The notes: generated from the letters alone by a model not told the origin. A stretch of 64,000 bases of DNA from Methanothrix soehngenii GP6 (GCF_000204415.1 NC_015416.1:1984001-2048000), one strand, 5' to 3'. Shown: positions 45,237 to 54,603, numbered from the stretch's first letter. Numbers and translations are program-made.

Positions 45237-46628
45237 CTATGCCGGTTCAATTCGATCCCCGTTTAGGTCCGACAGTATTCCCCTTCCAGCCAGAATTCCC
45301 GTTGCCGCTGCGCTCACTATCCCCCTAGACAGGCCCGCGCCGTCTCCTGCCACATATAGCCCTTTCAGAGAGCTCTGGAAGCTGCCATCCACCTCGATCT
45401 TCCGGGCATAGAACTTGATCTCGGGAGCATATACTAGGGTGGAGTCGGCATTAACTCCGGGGATGATCTGGTTTAGGATCTCCAGGCCCTCGATGATGTC
45501 CATCACTATCCGGTGAGGCAGGGCCATGGAAATATCCCCCGGGGTCACATCCTTGAGGGTATTCTCCACAGTGTTCCGGGCTATTCTCTCCTCAGTTGAC
45601 CTGCGGCCCCTGTGCAGATCACCGAGCCTCTGGATGACCGGCTTATGCCCTCCAATGGTTGTGACCAGCTTTGCTATGGACATGCCATAAGCGGTGGTGT
45701 TCTCCACCGGCCGGGTAAGCTCCAGCCGAACCAGGAAGGCGAAGTTGGTGTTCTCAGACTTCTCTACTATCATGGAGTGGCCATTGGTGGCGATGAAATC
45801 AGGGTACTCCTCTTTGACCACAAAACCACCCGGATTGGTGCAGAAGGTCCGGACGAAGTCGTCGTACCTGCGAGTGACTATGTGAAACTTAGGGTCCCTG
45901 TTTATCCGGGTGATGGGATCCATTATGATCGAGGGCACCTCTATCCTGACACCTACATCCAGGGGCCCGTACCTGGCCTTGATAGCGTACCTGTCCAGGA
46001 GAATGCTGATCCATTGTGCTCCTATCCTGCCTGGAGCCAGCAGGATCCGGGAGGCCTTCTCCTCTGTGCCATCGGCCAGCCGGATTCCTGTGCACCTCTC
46101 GCCCTCAACAATCAGATCCTCCGCCCGGCAGTTCAGCCGGAACACAACTCCCCTCCGCTCCAGATCCATCTTGAACGCGGCTATTATCTCGGGCGTTCTG
46201 TCGCTGCCCATATGGCGCTGATTTATGGGCACAAAACGGGCTCCGGCAGCAGCCGCCTTTCGCCTGAGCTGTTCTTTATCGTATTCTGATGATTCAATGA
46301 CCATGTTTGGCGCACCATATCTGAGAAAAGCGGAGTCGACCTCATCGATCAGCCTCCAGGCCTCGCTTTTCGCCAGGCTCTCCAGGTCACCTCCAATTGT
46401 GGGATGGAGGTTGAGAAGGCCATCAGAGAATGCGCCTGCTCCTCCCACCCCGCACATTATCTGGCAGGGATAACAGTGAAAGCAGTGGCCTCTATCCTTC
46501 ATGGGACAGTTGCGATCCCGGATGTCCTTTCCCTGATCTATCACCAGTACTTTAGCATCTGACCTGGAAAGCTCTAAAGCGGCGAACAGTCCCGCAGGGC
46601 CGGCACCAACGATGATCACATCGACCAT
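45237..46628 (-). CDS. FAD-dependent dehydrogenase (COG2509-like)
   Basis: 463 residues. An N-terminal Rossmann motif, VDVIIVGAGPAGLFAALELS, binds FAD; VLVIDQGKDI is the second strand with the ribose-binding acid. It is followed by a Cys cluster (NCPMKDRGHCFHCYPCQIMC, about 40-59), which could bind a metal centre, and GVGGAGAFSDG. Near the C-terminus LKGLYVAGDGAGLSRGIVSA closes the FAD site. The substrate is unknown; relatives are annotated only as FAD-dependent dehydrogenase. About 95 bp from the divergent-lipid-kinase end, on the same strand. ATG 46628 is upstream of everything conserved. Confidence 0.85.
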   Translation of the reverse strand: MVDVIIVGAGPAGLFAALELSRSDAKVLVIDQGKDIRDRNCPMKDRGHCFHCYPCQIMCGVGGAGAFSDGLLNLHPTIGGDLESLAKSEAWRLIDEVDSAFLRYGAPNMVIESSEYDKEQLRRKAAAAGARFVPINQRHMGSDRTPEIIAAFKMDLERRGVVFRLNCRAEDLIVEGERCTGIRLADGTEEKASRILLAPGRIGAQWISILLDRYAIKARYGPLDVGVRIEVPSIIMDPITRINRDPKFHIVTRRYDDFVRTFCTNPGGFVVKEEYPDFIATNGHSMIVEKSENTNFAFLVRLELTRPVENTTAYGMSIAKLVTTIGGHKPVIQRLGDLHRGRRSTEERIARNTVENTLKDVTPGDISMALPHRIVMDIIEGLEILNQIIPGVNADSTLVYAPEIKFYARKIEVDGSFQSSLKGLYVAGDGAGLSRGIVSAAATGILAGRGILSDLNGDRIEPA

Positions 46629-46854
46629 ACAAAAATGATATTAGTGTTATGGCTATTTATATCTGCGTCTGAGCGAATATTAGCGATCGCGCGATTAACC
46701 TTCGGATCATTGTAATAAGAAAAGAAATCGAGATATCGCTTGTCCTTCTTGCCCAGATCTTTTCCGCTTCTGATTTTGTCTACAATAAGGGCATTGAGGA
46801 GCCTGCCTCATACAAGGGTATATAAGGACCATCAGCACGAGCGAGAGCACATCC

Positions 46855-48024
46855 ATGTCGCAAGATCAGTTGGCACAACCCCCATCACGGTTATGGGAGA
46901 TCGCCCAGCTGTCGTTTGCGCACCTCGTTAATGATATCTATGCTCCGGTGCTGATGGCACTTCAGCCGCTTCTCATCACCACCCTCGGGTACAGTTATGT
47001 CCAGGCCGCGCTCCTCCCGGTGATGCACAGCCTGATCTCCTCGCTGCTCCAGCCGGTCTTCGGTAGTCTCGCAGACAAGCGAGGGTTTCGGGTCAGTGTG
47101 GCAGTCTCCATCCTCCTCTCTGGCTGCGGGATAGCCGTTCTGGGCCTGCTATCGAACCACTACCTGGCCATGCTCGGCTGCGTCGCAATCGCCTCTGTTG
47201 GCGCTGCAACCTTCCATCCGGGTGCACTCTGCAAGGTAGCTTCGATTGCTGTCTTGAGTAACCGGGGCCGTCTCACCTCTTTCTTTATCGTGGGCGGAAA
47301 CCTCGGTCATGCTCTCGGACCGATCCTTGCCGGCATAGTGATCACGGCTGGAGGCCTTTCTGCTATAACCTGGCTTTTGATACCTGCTGTGATCGGCGCA
47401 CTTCTCCTCCTTATTCGTCCGATCCCAGACACCTGCCCGGTGGCGGCACGACAGGCAGAGTCCGACGGCGAGGAGAACTGGAAGCCGGTGATCCTTCTCT
47501 TCACCGGCTCTACGCTCCGCTCCTGGGTCACCGTCGGGACGATGACCTTCCTCCCCACCTACCTTGTCCTGAACGGGTACCCTCTGCTTGAGGCAACCTT
47601 CTTCATCAGCTCCATGCTCTTAGCTGGGGTTGTCGGGCAGCTTGCCGGAGGCTACTTCTCCGATCGGGTGGGCCGGAAACCGGTAGTTATCGCGACAACT
47701 CTGTGTTCCATCCCGGCTTTTGCCGCGATTCTTCTGACGAATGATGCGCTTCAGATTTTCGCGATACTCTGCTTCGGGTTTTTCCTCTGGGCCTCGTTCT
47801 CGGTGACGATTGCCATGGCTCATGAGCTTATGCCGAGCAAGATTGGCCTGATCTCGGGCCTCTTCATGGGTATCGCTATGGGCGCTGGCGGCCTTGGTGT
47901 CTCGGTATCGAGTGCCATTGCCGACCAGTTCGGGCTCACCGCCACCCTTTCCGTCTTCCCCTTTCTGATCCTCCTGGCAGCTTTGCTCTTTTCAGCCGTT
48001 GGATACCCGCGGAGGCTTTCATAA
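46855..48024 (+). CDS. Fsr-type (fosmidomycin resistance-like) MFS efflux transporter
   Basis: 389 residues, 12 predicted membrane helices. Fsr-family members are proton-driven exporters. Visible: LSFAHLVNDIYAPVLMALQP at the N-terminus (the family signature); FGSLADKRGFR (MFS motif A) near residue 70; AATFHPGALCKVAS near 120; and a repeat of motif A, YFSDRVGRKPVV, in the second half. Codon use differs from neighbours: nearly all Arg codons are CGN (neighbours use many AGG/AGA), and Leu is mostly CTC. This suggests transfer from a GC-richer methanogen. Start ATG 46855 lacks a strong Shine-Dalgarno. Confidence 0.85.
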   Translation: MSQDQLAQPPSRLWEIAQLSFAHLVNDIYAPVLMALQPLLITTLGYSYVQAALLPVMHSLISSLLQPVFGSLADKRGFRVSVAVSILLSGCGIAVLGLLSNHYLAMLGCVAIASVGAATFHPGALCKVASIAVLSNRGRLTSFFIVGGNLGHALGPILAGIVITAGGLSAITWLLIPAVIGALLLLIRPIPDTCPVAARQAESDGEENWKPVILLFTGSTLRSWVTVGTMTFLPTYLVLNGYPLLEATFFISSMLLAGVVGQLAGGYFSDRVGRKPVVIATTLCSIPAFAAILLTNDALQIFAILCFGFFLWASFSVTIAMAHELMPSKIGLISGLFMGIAMGAGGLGVSVSSAIADQFGLTATLSVFPFLILLAALLFSAVGYPRRLS

Positions 48025-48066
48025 AAAATAGGGGGGATGGTCAACTTATCCATCCTCGAATCGGTT

Positions 48067-49104
48067 TCAGGTCTCTACTCCCAGCACCTTCAGGGGGTGC
48101 ACGCCCGCGCCCTGGAGGGCCTGTAGCTCCTCCGTGCTTTCCAGGTGGAACTCCTTGATGGTGGAGACGAACTCTTCCGGAGAGTCGGCGGCGTCCATCA
48201 GGACAAAGTCCTCCTTCAGCCTGTAGGCCCAGCTTGGCCAGGTATCTATGTTGCTCATGTTTCCGGCCTTGTTGAAGTCGAACCCGAGGACCAGGCCGTC
48301 ACCAGATTTGGACGAAGCGTCCCAACGGATGAATATGCCTGCGACTCTGGTGCCGTTATACTTCTCCGTCAGAGCGCTTGTCTCATCTTCGGTAAGGCAT
48401 TTGACGAAGATGCCGCTCTTTCCAGGAGTGCAGTCCCAAGCGATCTGGAAGTAGTCATCTTTGCACCAGTTGGGACAGGCTATTACCTTGTAGCTCTGGT
48501 TGGCAGGGTCATCGATGGGGAGCTCTTTTTCCATGTACCTCGCGAGCAAGAAGCCGCTGGAGACTCCAGGGCAGAGGTGGTCGTGGAGCTGGACGGCCTT
48601 CATGAAGACATATGGGGTTTTCTCGTGGGTCCAGACATTGGCGATGGGCAGCATGTGGCTGAAGTTGCCCGGCTCCCAGGTCTCGACGTTGGCGAGGACG
48701 GTCTCTGCATCGATCTTATCCTTATCCTGGATCTCGAAGCCGGAGGCGTCAGCGTTCATCTTCATGTATACCGCCTCTCCGGTGTTCTTGTTGAAGAAGC
48801 CGAACCAGAGGGGCTTCCAGGGTGCGCTCAAGATGTTGACCAGGTTCTCCTTTCCAGGAGTGCAGCCGGAGACTTCCACCACGGCATCAAGGCACATATC
48901 GGTCGTCTGGCCGTCGATTACCGGATATCCGGCGTTGGTAAGGGCCAGGACGTTCACATCTCCCTTCTCAAACCCCAGTTCGGTCATGGCATAGTTTGTT
49001 GCATTCGTGCCGAGCTGATACATGTCCACCCCTTCGGCCAGAGCCATACCAGGCACCAGGGCCAAAAGGAGCAGAACCGTTACTGCAAATTTCTCCATTT
49101 TCAC
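48067..49104 (-). CDS. secreted FmdE-like protein
   Basis: 345 residues; GTG start at 49104 with GAGG at about -8. A signal peptide (FAVTVLLLLALVPGMALA) precedes two FmdE-type modules. Visible: MTELGFEKGDVNVLALTNAGYP; a first Cys-containing half (MCLDAVVEVSGCTPGK); and the second with AVQLHDHLCPGVSSGFLLARYM, whose H-x-H-x-C-P-G is the hallmark of FmdE, a protein encoded near formylmethanofuran dehydrogenase genes. The C-terminus is DSPEEFVSTIKEFHLESTEE. Being exported it is unlikely to work with the cytoplasmic Fmd complex, so a metal- or cofactor-binding role outside the membrane is more likely. A broken relative lies at 52592-52744. Confidence 0.82.
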   Translation of the reverse strand: MKMEKFAVTVLLLLALVPGMALAEGVDMYQLGTNATNYAMTELGFEKGDVNVLALTNAGYPVIDGQTTDMCLDAVVEVSGCTPGKENLVNILSAPWKPLWFGFFNKNTGEAVYMKMNADASGFEIQDKDKIDAETVLANVETWEPGNFSHMLPIANVWTHEKTPYVFMKAVQLHDHLCPGVSSGFLLARYMEKELPIDDPANQSYKVIACPNWCKDDYFQIAWDCTPGKSGIFVKCLTEDETSALTEKYNGTRVAGIFIRWDASSKSGDGLVLGFDFNKAGNMSNIDTWPSWAYRLKEDFVLMDAADSPEEFVSTIKEFHLESTEELQALQGAGVHPLKVLGVET

Positions 49105-49373
49105 TTTATCGCCTCATCTTCGGTACTGTGCTTGCAATCTGTGAATAGTCGCAGACGTGGAGATGTTAATCTGAATAGTTTATAACTTTTTTGGAAAAAA
49201 TTCATACTTGATATGAATAAATATAAATTTTGCTTATAACAATTTTTCAGCGCCGAAATGGCAGAAGAGGGGGGCGTCCGGGGGCAAGCATTGCACCGAG
49301 AGCCACGCCCCCAATTGTAGCTCTGTGCAGAGGTGATCGTAAAAAGATTTAGGGAGATTTGAGGACATGATGC

Positions 49374-49943
49374 TCAGGGATGATGAGCGTATCCGCCCTT
49401 TTCTCCTGTTGCCGTGGGACGGACGAACTGCATTCCCTTGTTCGAGCCCATTATGCATAGAGGCATGGCCTTCTCAAAGTCCATTCCATTCTCAGGAGAG
49501 AAGAACCTGTCGTCAGCCTCCAGGTGCACCACCCGGCCAACGATTAGCACATACTTCTCTCGGGCTATCTCCTCTTCCACAGTGCATTCAGCCCAGGCCA
49601 GGCAGCCCTCGATTCCTGGTGGCTTGACCTTGACTGAGGGTCTGGCCACTAGACCCGCTTCCTTGAGTTCGTCGACCTCTGGGGGGAAGCTCTTAGCACA
49701 GGTCATGACTGCATCCTCCATCCCAGCTCTTGGCACATTGATCACAAACTCCCCCGTCTGGCGGATGTTTTCCAATGTGTCTCTTTTTAGCCAGGAGGCG
49801 ATCAGCACCTCATCCAGTGGCCGGAGGACCGGGGTCACACAGGACCAGGGTGCCGCATTTCGCACTCCATCTTGAGAGATCGTAGATAAGAGCACTACCG
49901 GCAGAGGCATGATCTGCGACCTCTGATTCGGCTTCAGAATCAT
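49374..49943 (-). CDS. flavin reductase-like (FMN-binding) protein
   Basis: 189 residues. The flavoredoxin/flavin-reductase split-barrel family binds FMN and shuttles electrons. Visible: MPLPVVLLSTISQDGVRNAAPWS near the N-terminus (the phosphate/FMN-binding strand), LKRDTLENIRQTGEFVINVP, and IVGRVVHLEADDRFF in the last third. It begins 7 bp after the CooC-like gene (its ATG at 49943, CAAGGT upstream), so it is the third gene of the solute-binding-protein/CooC operon. In methanogens such proteins are sometimes linked with CODH/ACS or stress electron transfer; the partner here is unknown. Confidence 0.82.
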   Translation of the reverse strand: MILKPNQRSQIMPLPVVLLSTISQDGVRNAAPWSCVTPVLRPLDEVLIASWLKRDTLENIRQTGEFVINVPRAGMEDAVMTCAKSFPPEVDELKEAGLVARPSVKVKPPGIEGCLAWAECTVEEEIAREKYVLIVGRVVHLEADDRFFSPENGMDFEKAMPLCIMGSNKGMQFVRPTATGEKGGYAHHP

Positions 49944-49950
49944 ACCTTGA

Positions 49951-50700
49951 TCACTCCGCCAGCAGCCGGTCCACGATCTCTTTCATCTCCGCCAGCTGGG
50001 GCACCTGGCTGCCCTTCAGACATGCCTGGAAGACATCGCGATCAAAAGGCACGCTGCCTATGACCTTCTTCCCGTCAACCAGGGACGAAAGCTCCGCAGC
50101 ATCCTCATTCATCCGGTTGAGGATGAAGCAGACCGGCTTATTGATCTTCGCCCCCATCTCCGATATCTTCTCTGATAGCTGCACCGACTCGAAGCTGGGG
50201 TCTATGACCACCACTATCCGGTCGCTGCCCGCTTCCACCCCCCGGCCGAAGTGCTCGATTCCCGCATCCGTATCCACGATGACCTGCATTCCATCCGCTT
50301 TCAGTTTCTCGATGAACTCTCGGGCCAGGGCGCCCATGGGACAGGCACAGCCTTCGCCGTAGTCGTGGATCTTGCCGATGGCAACCAGCTTTATGCCATC
50401 CTCGCCCACAATCAGCTCCTGGGGTATATCATCTATCGAGAACTCCTGAAGAATGGAGAGCTTTTCTTTTCCCTCCGACCTCATAAATTTCATCAACCGC
50501 TCCCCCAGCCCCTTCTTGCCGCCCAGGGAGTCCATGAAGTCCCTGGGCTGGGGCAGGCCCAGCTGCTTGTAGAGGCCGAAATTGGACTCGTCGGTGTCCA
50601 CCACCAGCACTTTCTCTCCTCTCGAAGCCATCTCCCGGGCGATAAGAGCGGAGACGGTGCTCTTTCCGCTTCCGCCTTTGCCGCAAATCACAAATTTCAT
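49951..50700 (-). CDS. cooC: CooC-like nickel-insertion ATPase
   Basis: 249 residues. CooC is a MinD-like ATPase that helps insert nickel into carbon monoxide dehydrogenase. Visible: deviant Walker A FVICGKGGSGKSTVSALIA at the N-terminus; VLVVDTDESNFGLYKQLG; the C-x-C pair in GEGCACPMGALAREF (about 131-145) that holds metal at the dimer interface; and VIVDTDAGIEHFGRG, the Walker B/switch region. CODH/ACS is central to acetate-splitting methanogens. It is flanked by an oligopeptide/nickel-type solute-binding protein 15 bp upstream and a flavin reductase downstream, suggesting a nickel-related unit. Confidence 0.88.
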   Translation of the reverse strand: MKFVICGKGGSGKSTVSALIAREMASRGEKVLVVDTDESNFGLYKQLGLPQPRDFMDSLGGKKGLGERLMKFMRSEGKEKLSILQEFSIDDIPQELIVGEDGIKLVAIGKIHDYGEGCACPMGALAREFIEKLKADGMQVIVDTDAGIEHFGRGVEAGSDRIVVVIDPSFESVQLSEKISEMGAKINKPVCFILNRMNEDAAELSSLVDGKKVIGSVPFDRDVFQACLKGSQVPQLAEMKEIVDRLLAE

Positions 50701-50715
50701 CTCTATTCACATCCT

Positions 50716-52305
50716 TCAGCTGACAAATATCTGCTTATTCAGTGCCAGAGGAACGCCATTGGCAATTCCCTGCCGGGTGTAATACATTTCCACCCTGCCG
50801 TCGTGCGCCCAGTAGGTGTCAGCGTAATATAGGGGAAGAACCGGCAGCTCCTGTGCATGGATCACCTGAATACGATCGATCAGATCCTCCCGTTTCTGCT
50901 CGTCTATCTCAGCCACCTCTCCGTCCAGCAGCTCATTGAGCTCCGAGTTCTCTGTGTAGCGGGCGCTGTTGAAGGTGTATCCATCGCCGGTCATCCTCTT
51001 CAGGATCTCGGGATCTGCACCCATGCCGCCGTGGCTGTTTAGAGCCAGATCGAACTTCCATTCAGTAACCATGCTGTCAAGGGTCTTGGAATCCACTGTG
51101 CGAAGGCTTATCATGAAGCCTGCATCCTCAAGCTGCTGGCGTATCAGCTCTCCTGCCCGCTCATTGATTGAGGTTACCAGCATCTCCAGTTTGACCGGAC
51201 TCCCATCCACAGAGAAGTAGCCGTCCACCTTGGAGTAGCCCAGCTCCTCCATCAGCTCCTCTGTCTTTGCCGGGTCGTAGTCGTATGGCTCTACATCGGA
51301 ATTGTACCAGTGGTTATCCACAGCGAAAAGGCCGGGGCTGGCCAGGACTCCGTAGCCGCGAGCGGCATTGTCCACCAGGGCCTGGCGATCGATGGCATAG
51401 TAAAGTGCCTGCCTGAAACGGGAATCAGATAGAGGCTCCTTCTTGTGATTGACCATGATCTTGGTGATAGAGTCATGGGAGGAGAGCATCACGGTGAAGC
51501 CCTCGTCTTTCAGGTTCTCTACCACCTCAGGAGGCACGTTTGCTGCGTTCACATCCCCTTTCTCCAAAGCGGCCGCAGACATCTCCAGGTTTACCTTGAC
51601 GAACTTAAGCTGTTTCACTTTGGGGCTGCCGAGGTAGTAGTCGTCAAAGGCCTGATAGAGATAGCTTCCCTGGGACTGGTCATAGTCCACCAGCTGGAAT
51701 GGGCCGGTGCCCACAAGAGCGGAATCCTCCCGAAACTCTGCGGGATCGTCTACGCCCTCATATATGTGCTCCGGGAGAATGGGAAGGGTTCCGGCAACCA
51801 GTTCCAGGAAAGGAGCATAAGGCTGGTTGAGGCTGATTCTGACTGTATAGTCGTCGACCGCCTCTGCCGTCTTTATGATGTCGGAGGAGACCCATATGTA
51901 GGGATGCTCTTTAATGTAATCGATGGTAAAGACCACATCGTCGGCGGCGAACCTCTCGCCATCATGCCAGAGGACATCCTCTCGCAGCTTGAATGTATAA
52001 GCATCATCTCCCTCCATCTCCCAGCTCTCGGCCAGAGCGGGGATGATGCCCTTTTCGTCCTTCCAGACCAATGTGTCGAAGATCAGGCTCATCCTCACAT
52101 ATCCTGGGCCGCGCGAGTAATGGCCGTAGGGCGATGGGTAGCCCCAGTCGCCGATATAGTCGGCAATGGTCAGCACCTGGCCATCACCGCCATCGTCTGC
52201 CTGGGCGGTGCAAAGCAATAATAGCAGCAATCCAGCTGCAACAAATCCAATCATTGGGAGGCATCTCATGGAGATGGAATCCCTGGTTGATGATCCGATA
52301 AGCAT
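50716..52305 (-). CDS. ABC transporter solute-binding protein, family 5 (peptide/nickel type)
   Basis: 529 residues. An N-terminal hydrophobic segment (IGFVAAGLLLLLLCTAQADD) is a signal peptide or lipoprotein anchor. The mature part matches the SBP_bac_5 family: WEMEGDDAYTFKLREDVLWHDGERF, then FRQALYYAIDRQALVDNAARGYG. Such proteins bind peptides, nickel-chelates or opines and deliver them to a DppBC/NikBC permease, but no permease or ATPase genes follow; the next gene is cooC. ATG 52305 has AAGGTGA 8 bases upstream and is preferred to an in-frame upstream start at 52359. A nickel-chelate ligand is inferred only from the neighbour. Confidence 0.83.
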   Translation of the reverse strand: MLIGSSTRDSISMRCLPMIGFVAAGLLLLLLCTAQADDGGDGQVLTIADYIGDWGYPSPYGHYSRGPGYVRMSLIFDTLVWKDEKGIIPALAESWEMEGDDAYTFKLREDVLWHDGERFAADDVVFTIDYIKEHPYIWVSSDIIKTAEAVDDYTVRISLNQPYAPFLELVAGTLPILPEHIYEGVDDPAEFREDSALVGTGPFQLVDYDQSQGSYLYQAFDDYYLGSPKVKQLKFVKVNLEMSAAALEKGDVNAANVPPEVVENLKDEGFTVMLSSHDSITKIMVNHKKEPLSDSRFRQALYYAIDRQALVDNAARGYGVLASPGLFAVDNHWYNSDVEPYDYDPAKTEELMEELGYSKVDGYFSVDGSPVKLEMLVTSINERAGELIRQQLEDAGFMISLRTVDSKTLDSMVTEWKFDLALNSHGGMGADPEILKRMTGDGYTFNSARYTENSELNELLDGEVAEIDEQKREDLIDRIQVIHAQELPVLPLYYADTYWAHDGRVEMYYTRQGIANGVPLALNKQIFVS

Positions 52306-52500
52306 TTGAATTTCACCTTGGCAGTAGAATCTCGCAGGTTGTTTTAAGAACCTTTCCATTAGTAGTATGAATTAAAATCTATGAGTGAATAATAGTAACA
52401 ATGTTATTCAGTTAGGCTCCTCGCTGTTGTTATGGGTGAACTTGCATCGGAAATTCTCTGTATCTTTTCGCCTATGTGGTGAACCGCTATGCTCTGACCC

Positions 52501-52528
52501 AACCACAGAGACACAGAGGAACAGAGGC
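52501..52528. repeat. cacagag-type intergenic repeat
   Basis: aaccacagagacacagagg and the following aacagagg match the repeat family seen at 43050-43275. It lies between the solute-binding protein promoter and the FmdE remnant. Confidence 0.5.
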
Positions 52529-52591
52529 CATATTCTCTGCCTGGACTCACCCACATAATTCAGCGAAGAGCCTTCAGTTATCTATGCCCAA

Positions 52592-52744
52592 TCACATTAC
52601 TCCTGCAATCTTGAGCAGATACATGCCGGCGTTCTGCATCTGAGATAGCATTGCCTGGTCGACCTTGAACTCCTTTATAGTGGAGACCAAGCTCTCCGGG
52701 CTGTCCGCATAGTCCATGGAATTCCAGCGAATGAATATGCCTGC
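52592..52744 (-). pseudogene. C-terminal remnant of an FmdE-like gene
   Basis: About 50 codons ending at 52592 read AGIFIRWNSMDYADSPESLV...TIKEFKVDQAMLSQMQ...LLKIAGVM. They align with the end of the intact secreted FmdE protein (AGIFIRWDASSKSG... DAADSPEEFVSTIKEFHLES...HPLKVLGVET) but lack about 45 residues between IRW and DSPE, and everything upstream is gone. A larger in-frame reading up to 52981 is antisense to the ABC ATPase and is not real. This is a gene relic. Confidence 0.7.
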
Positions 52745-52859
52745 AATCCCCAGCACTGCCTTCATCAGGGCAATCTTAGAATCAATCTTAAATATAACGA
52801 AAAAAATTAGATAATTTATGCGGTTCCATACCGATCGATAAACAGATGAGAGATAATGG

Positions 52860-53732
52860 ATGTATTCAATCGAGACACGGGATTTAACCAAGAGTTTTGT
52901 GCTGTATAGAGGATTCCTGGATGCCATAAGAAGATCCGGAAATAGAGATATTCTGACCACGCTGGATAGAGTCAACATCAAAGTTCAAGAGGGGGAGGTC
53001 TATGGCCTTCTCGGTCCAAACGGAGCGGGCAAGTCCACTCTGATCAAGATACTGTGCACCCTTATTCTTCCGTCAGAGGGAGAGGCATATGTAAATGGCT
53101 ATGATGTGGTGAAAGAGGGTCAGCAGGCAAGGGAGTCCCTGGGCTTTGTGACCACCGATGAGAGGAGCTTCTACTGGAGGCTATCGGGCAGAGAGAACCT
53201 GCAGTTTTTTGCCACTCTCTACAATCTTCCTCAGAGCGTCGTCAGGTCAAGAACAGAGGAGCTTTTGGATGTGGTCCGGCTCAAACACCGGGCAGATGAG
53301 CCCTTCTATAGCTACTCTGCGGGCATGAAGCAGCAGATGGCCATCGCCCGGGGGCTTTTAAACGATCCTGCAGTCCTCTTTATGGACGAGCCGACCAGAA
53401 GCCTGGACCCGGGAGCGGCAAGGAACCTGCGGAAATTCATCAAGGAGAAAATCGTGGCAGAGAAGGGCAAGACCATATTCATCTCCACTCATCAGCTGGA
53501 TGAAGCGGAGGAGCTCTGCGATAGAGTGGCCATACTGGATGAGGGGAAGATCAAGGCAAATGGGAGCCCGTTGGAGCTGAAGGCCGGTCTTTCCCAGGGT
53601 TGCACTCTGGGCGATGTCTTCAGCCATTATACCGGCAAGGCATCGCTAGATGAGCAGTCGACGCCATTTCCAGTAAACATCCCCCGGCAGAAGAGCAGAG
53701 GGCGGGGAATAGGCAGAAGGAGGGGAATATGA
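52860..53732 (+). CDS. ABC transporter ATP-binding protein
   Basis: 290 residues. Walker A is GLLGPNGAGKSTLIKIL (about 47-63); the signature motif is YSAGMKQQMAIARGLL (about 151-166); Walker B and D-loop are VLFMDEPTRSLDPGA (about 173-187); and the H-loop is IFISTHQLDEAEEL. The order and the DrrA/NatA-like C-terminal region (LELKAGLSQGCTLGDVFSHY) point to an ABC-2 exporter. It overlaps the next gene by 4 bp. GAGAGAT lies upstream of ATG 52860. Exported compound unknown. Confidence 0.9.
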   Translation: MYSIETRDLTKSFVLYRGFLDAIRRSGNRDILTTLDRVNIKVQEGEVYGLLGPNGAGKSTLIKILCTLILPSEGEAYVNGYDVVKEGQQARESLGFVTTDERSFYWRLSGRENLQFFATLYNLPQSVVRSRTEELLDVVRLKHRADEPFYSYSAGMKQQMAIARGLLNDPAVLFMDEPTRSLDPGAARNLRKFIKEKIVAEKGKTIFISTHQLDEAEELCDRVAILDEGKIKANGSPLELKAGLSQGCTLGDVFSHYTGKASLDEQSTPFPVNIPRQKSRGRGIGRRRGI

Positions 53733-54535
53733 TCTTCGAGAAGGCATTCTGGTTCATCAAGAAGGGCTATATGTTGCAGTTGAGCTACAAGTTCGACTTC
53801 TTCTTAAGGCTGTTTTTCATGCTCTTCAATATACTGACCTACTACTTCATCGCCAAGCTGATAGGAGATGGGGCAGCCAAGTACCTGGAGCCCTATGGAG
53901 GGGATTATTTCTCCTTCGTCCTCATAGGCATGGCCTTTTCCGGATATCTGATGATCTCGCTCCGGAGCTTTTCCGAGAGCGTGCGAGATGAGCAGATGAT
54001 GGGAACTTTAGAGGCCATGCTGGTGACCCCCACCAGCACATCGAGCATCATCGCCCTGTCATCCCTGTGGAACTTCATCTTCGCCTCCTTCCGGGTGCTG
54101 CTCTATCTGGTCATAGGCATACTCTTAGGAGTGGATATGACTCAGGCCAATGTTGGAGGCGCGCTATTGATCCTGGTCCTCACTATAATATGCTTCAGCA
54201 GCATAGGAATACTCTCGGCCAGCTTCATAATGGTCTTCAAACGGGGAGACCCGATTAACATGCTTCTGATGGGCACCTCTGAGCTCTTTGGAGGGGTCCT
54301 CTTTCCCATCGAGGTATTCCCGTCCTGGCTGCAGAGCATCTCTCACATCCTGCCCATCACCTACTCGGTCAATGGCATGAGGCATGCTCTCTTGCAGGGG
54401 TACTCCATCGGCGAGCTGGCTCCGGAGTTGCTCAGCCTGGTCCTGTTCTCGATCGTGCTGCTTCCACTGAGCCTGTTTGTGTTCGAGAGGGCGGTTTTAA
54501 AGGTCAAGGCAGAGGGAGGATTGGTGCAGTATTAA
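53729..54535 (+). CDS. ABC-2 type transporter permease
   Basis: 268 residues, six predicted membrane helices. Visible: LFFMLFNILTYYFIAKLIG in the first helix, the conserved motif after the second (EQMMGTLEAMLVTPTSTSSI), and GGVLFPIEVFPSWLQSISHIL followed by PITYSVNGMRHAL, the E-loop signature of ABC-2 exporters. It overlaps the ATPase stop by 4 bp and ends one base past the downstream small zinc-protein frame's first codon. Together they form one exporter; substrate not determinable (lipid, antibiotic or sodium are common). Confidence 0.9.
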   Translation: MIFEKAFWFIKKGYMLQLSYKFDFFLRLFFMLFNILTYYFIAKLIGDGAAKYLEPYGGDYFSFVLIGMAFSGYLMISLRSFSESVRDEQMMGTLEAMLVTPTSTSSIIALSSLWNFIFASFRVLLYLVIGILLGVDMTQANVGGALLILVLTIICFSSIGILSASFIMVFKRGDPINMLLMGTSELFGGVLFPIEVFPSWLQSISHILPITYSVNGMRHALLQGYSIGELAPELLSLVLFSIVLLPLSLFVFERAVLKVKAEGGLVQY

Positions 54536-54603
54536 TGGCGCTTTCAACAGAAAAGTTCAACAATGAGAAAAACCTACACCCATGCGTAGGAGATGAATCT
54601 AAT

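Noticed and set aside
52745-52981. Extended reading of the FmdE remnant
   Set aside because: It is antisense to the start of the ABC ATPase and bears no FmdE similarity.
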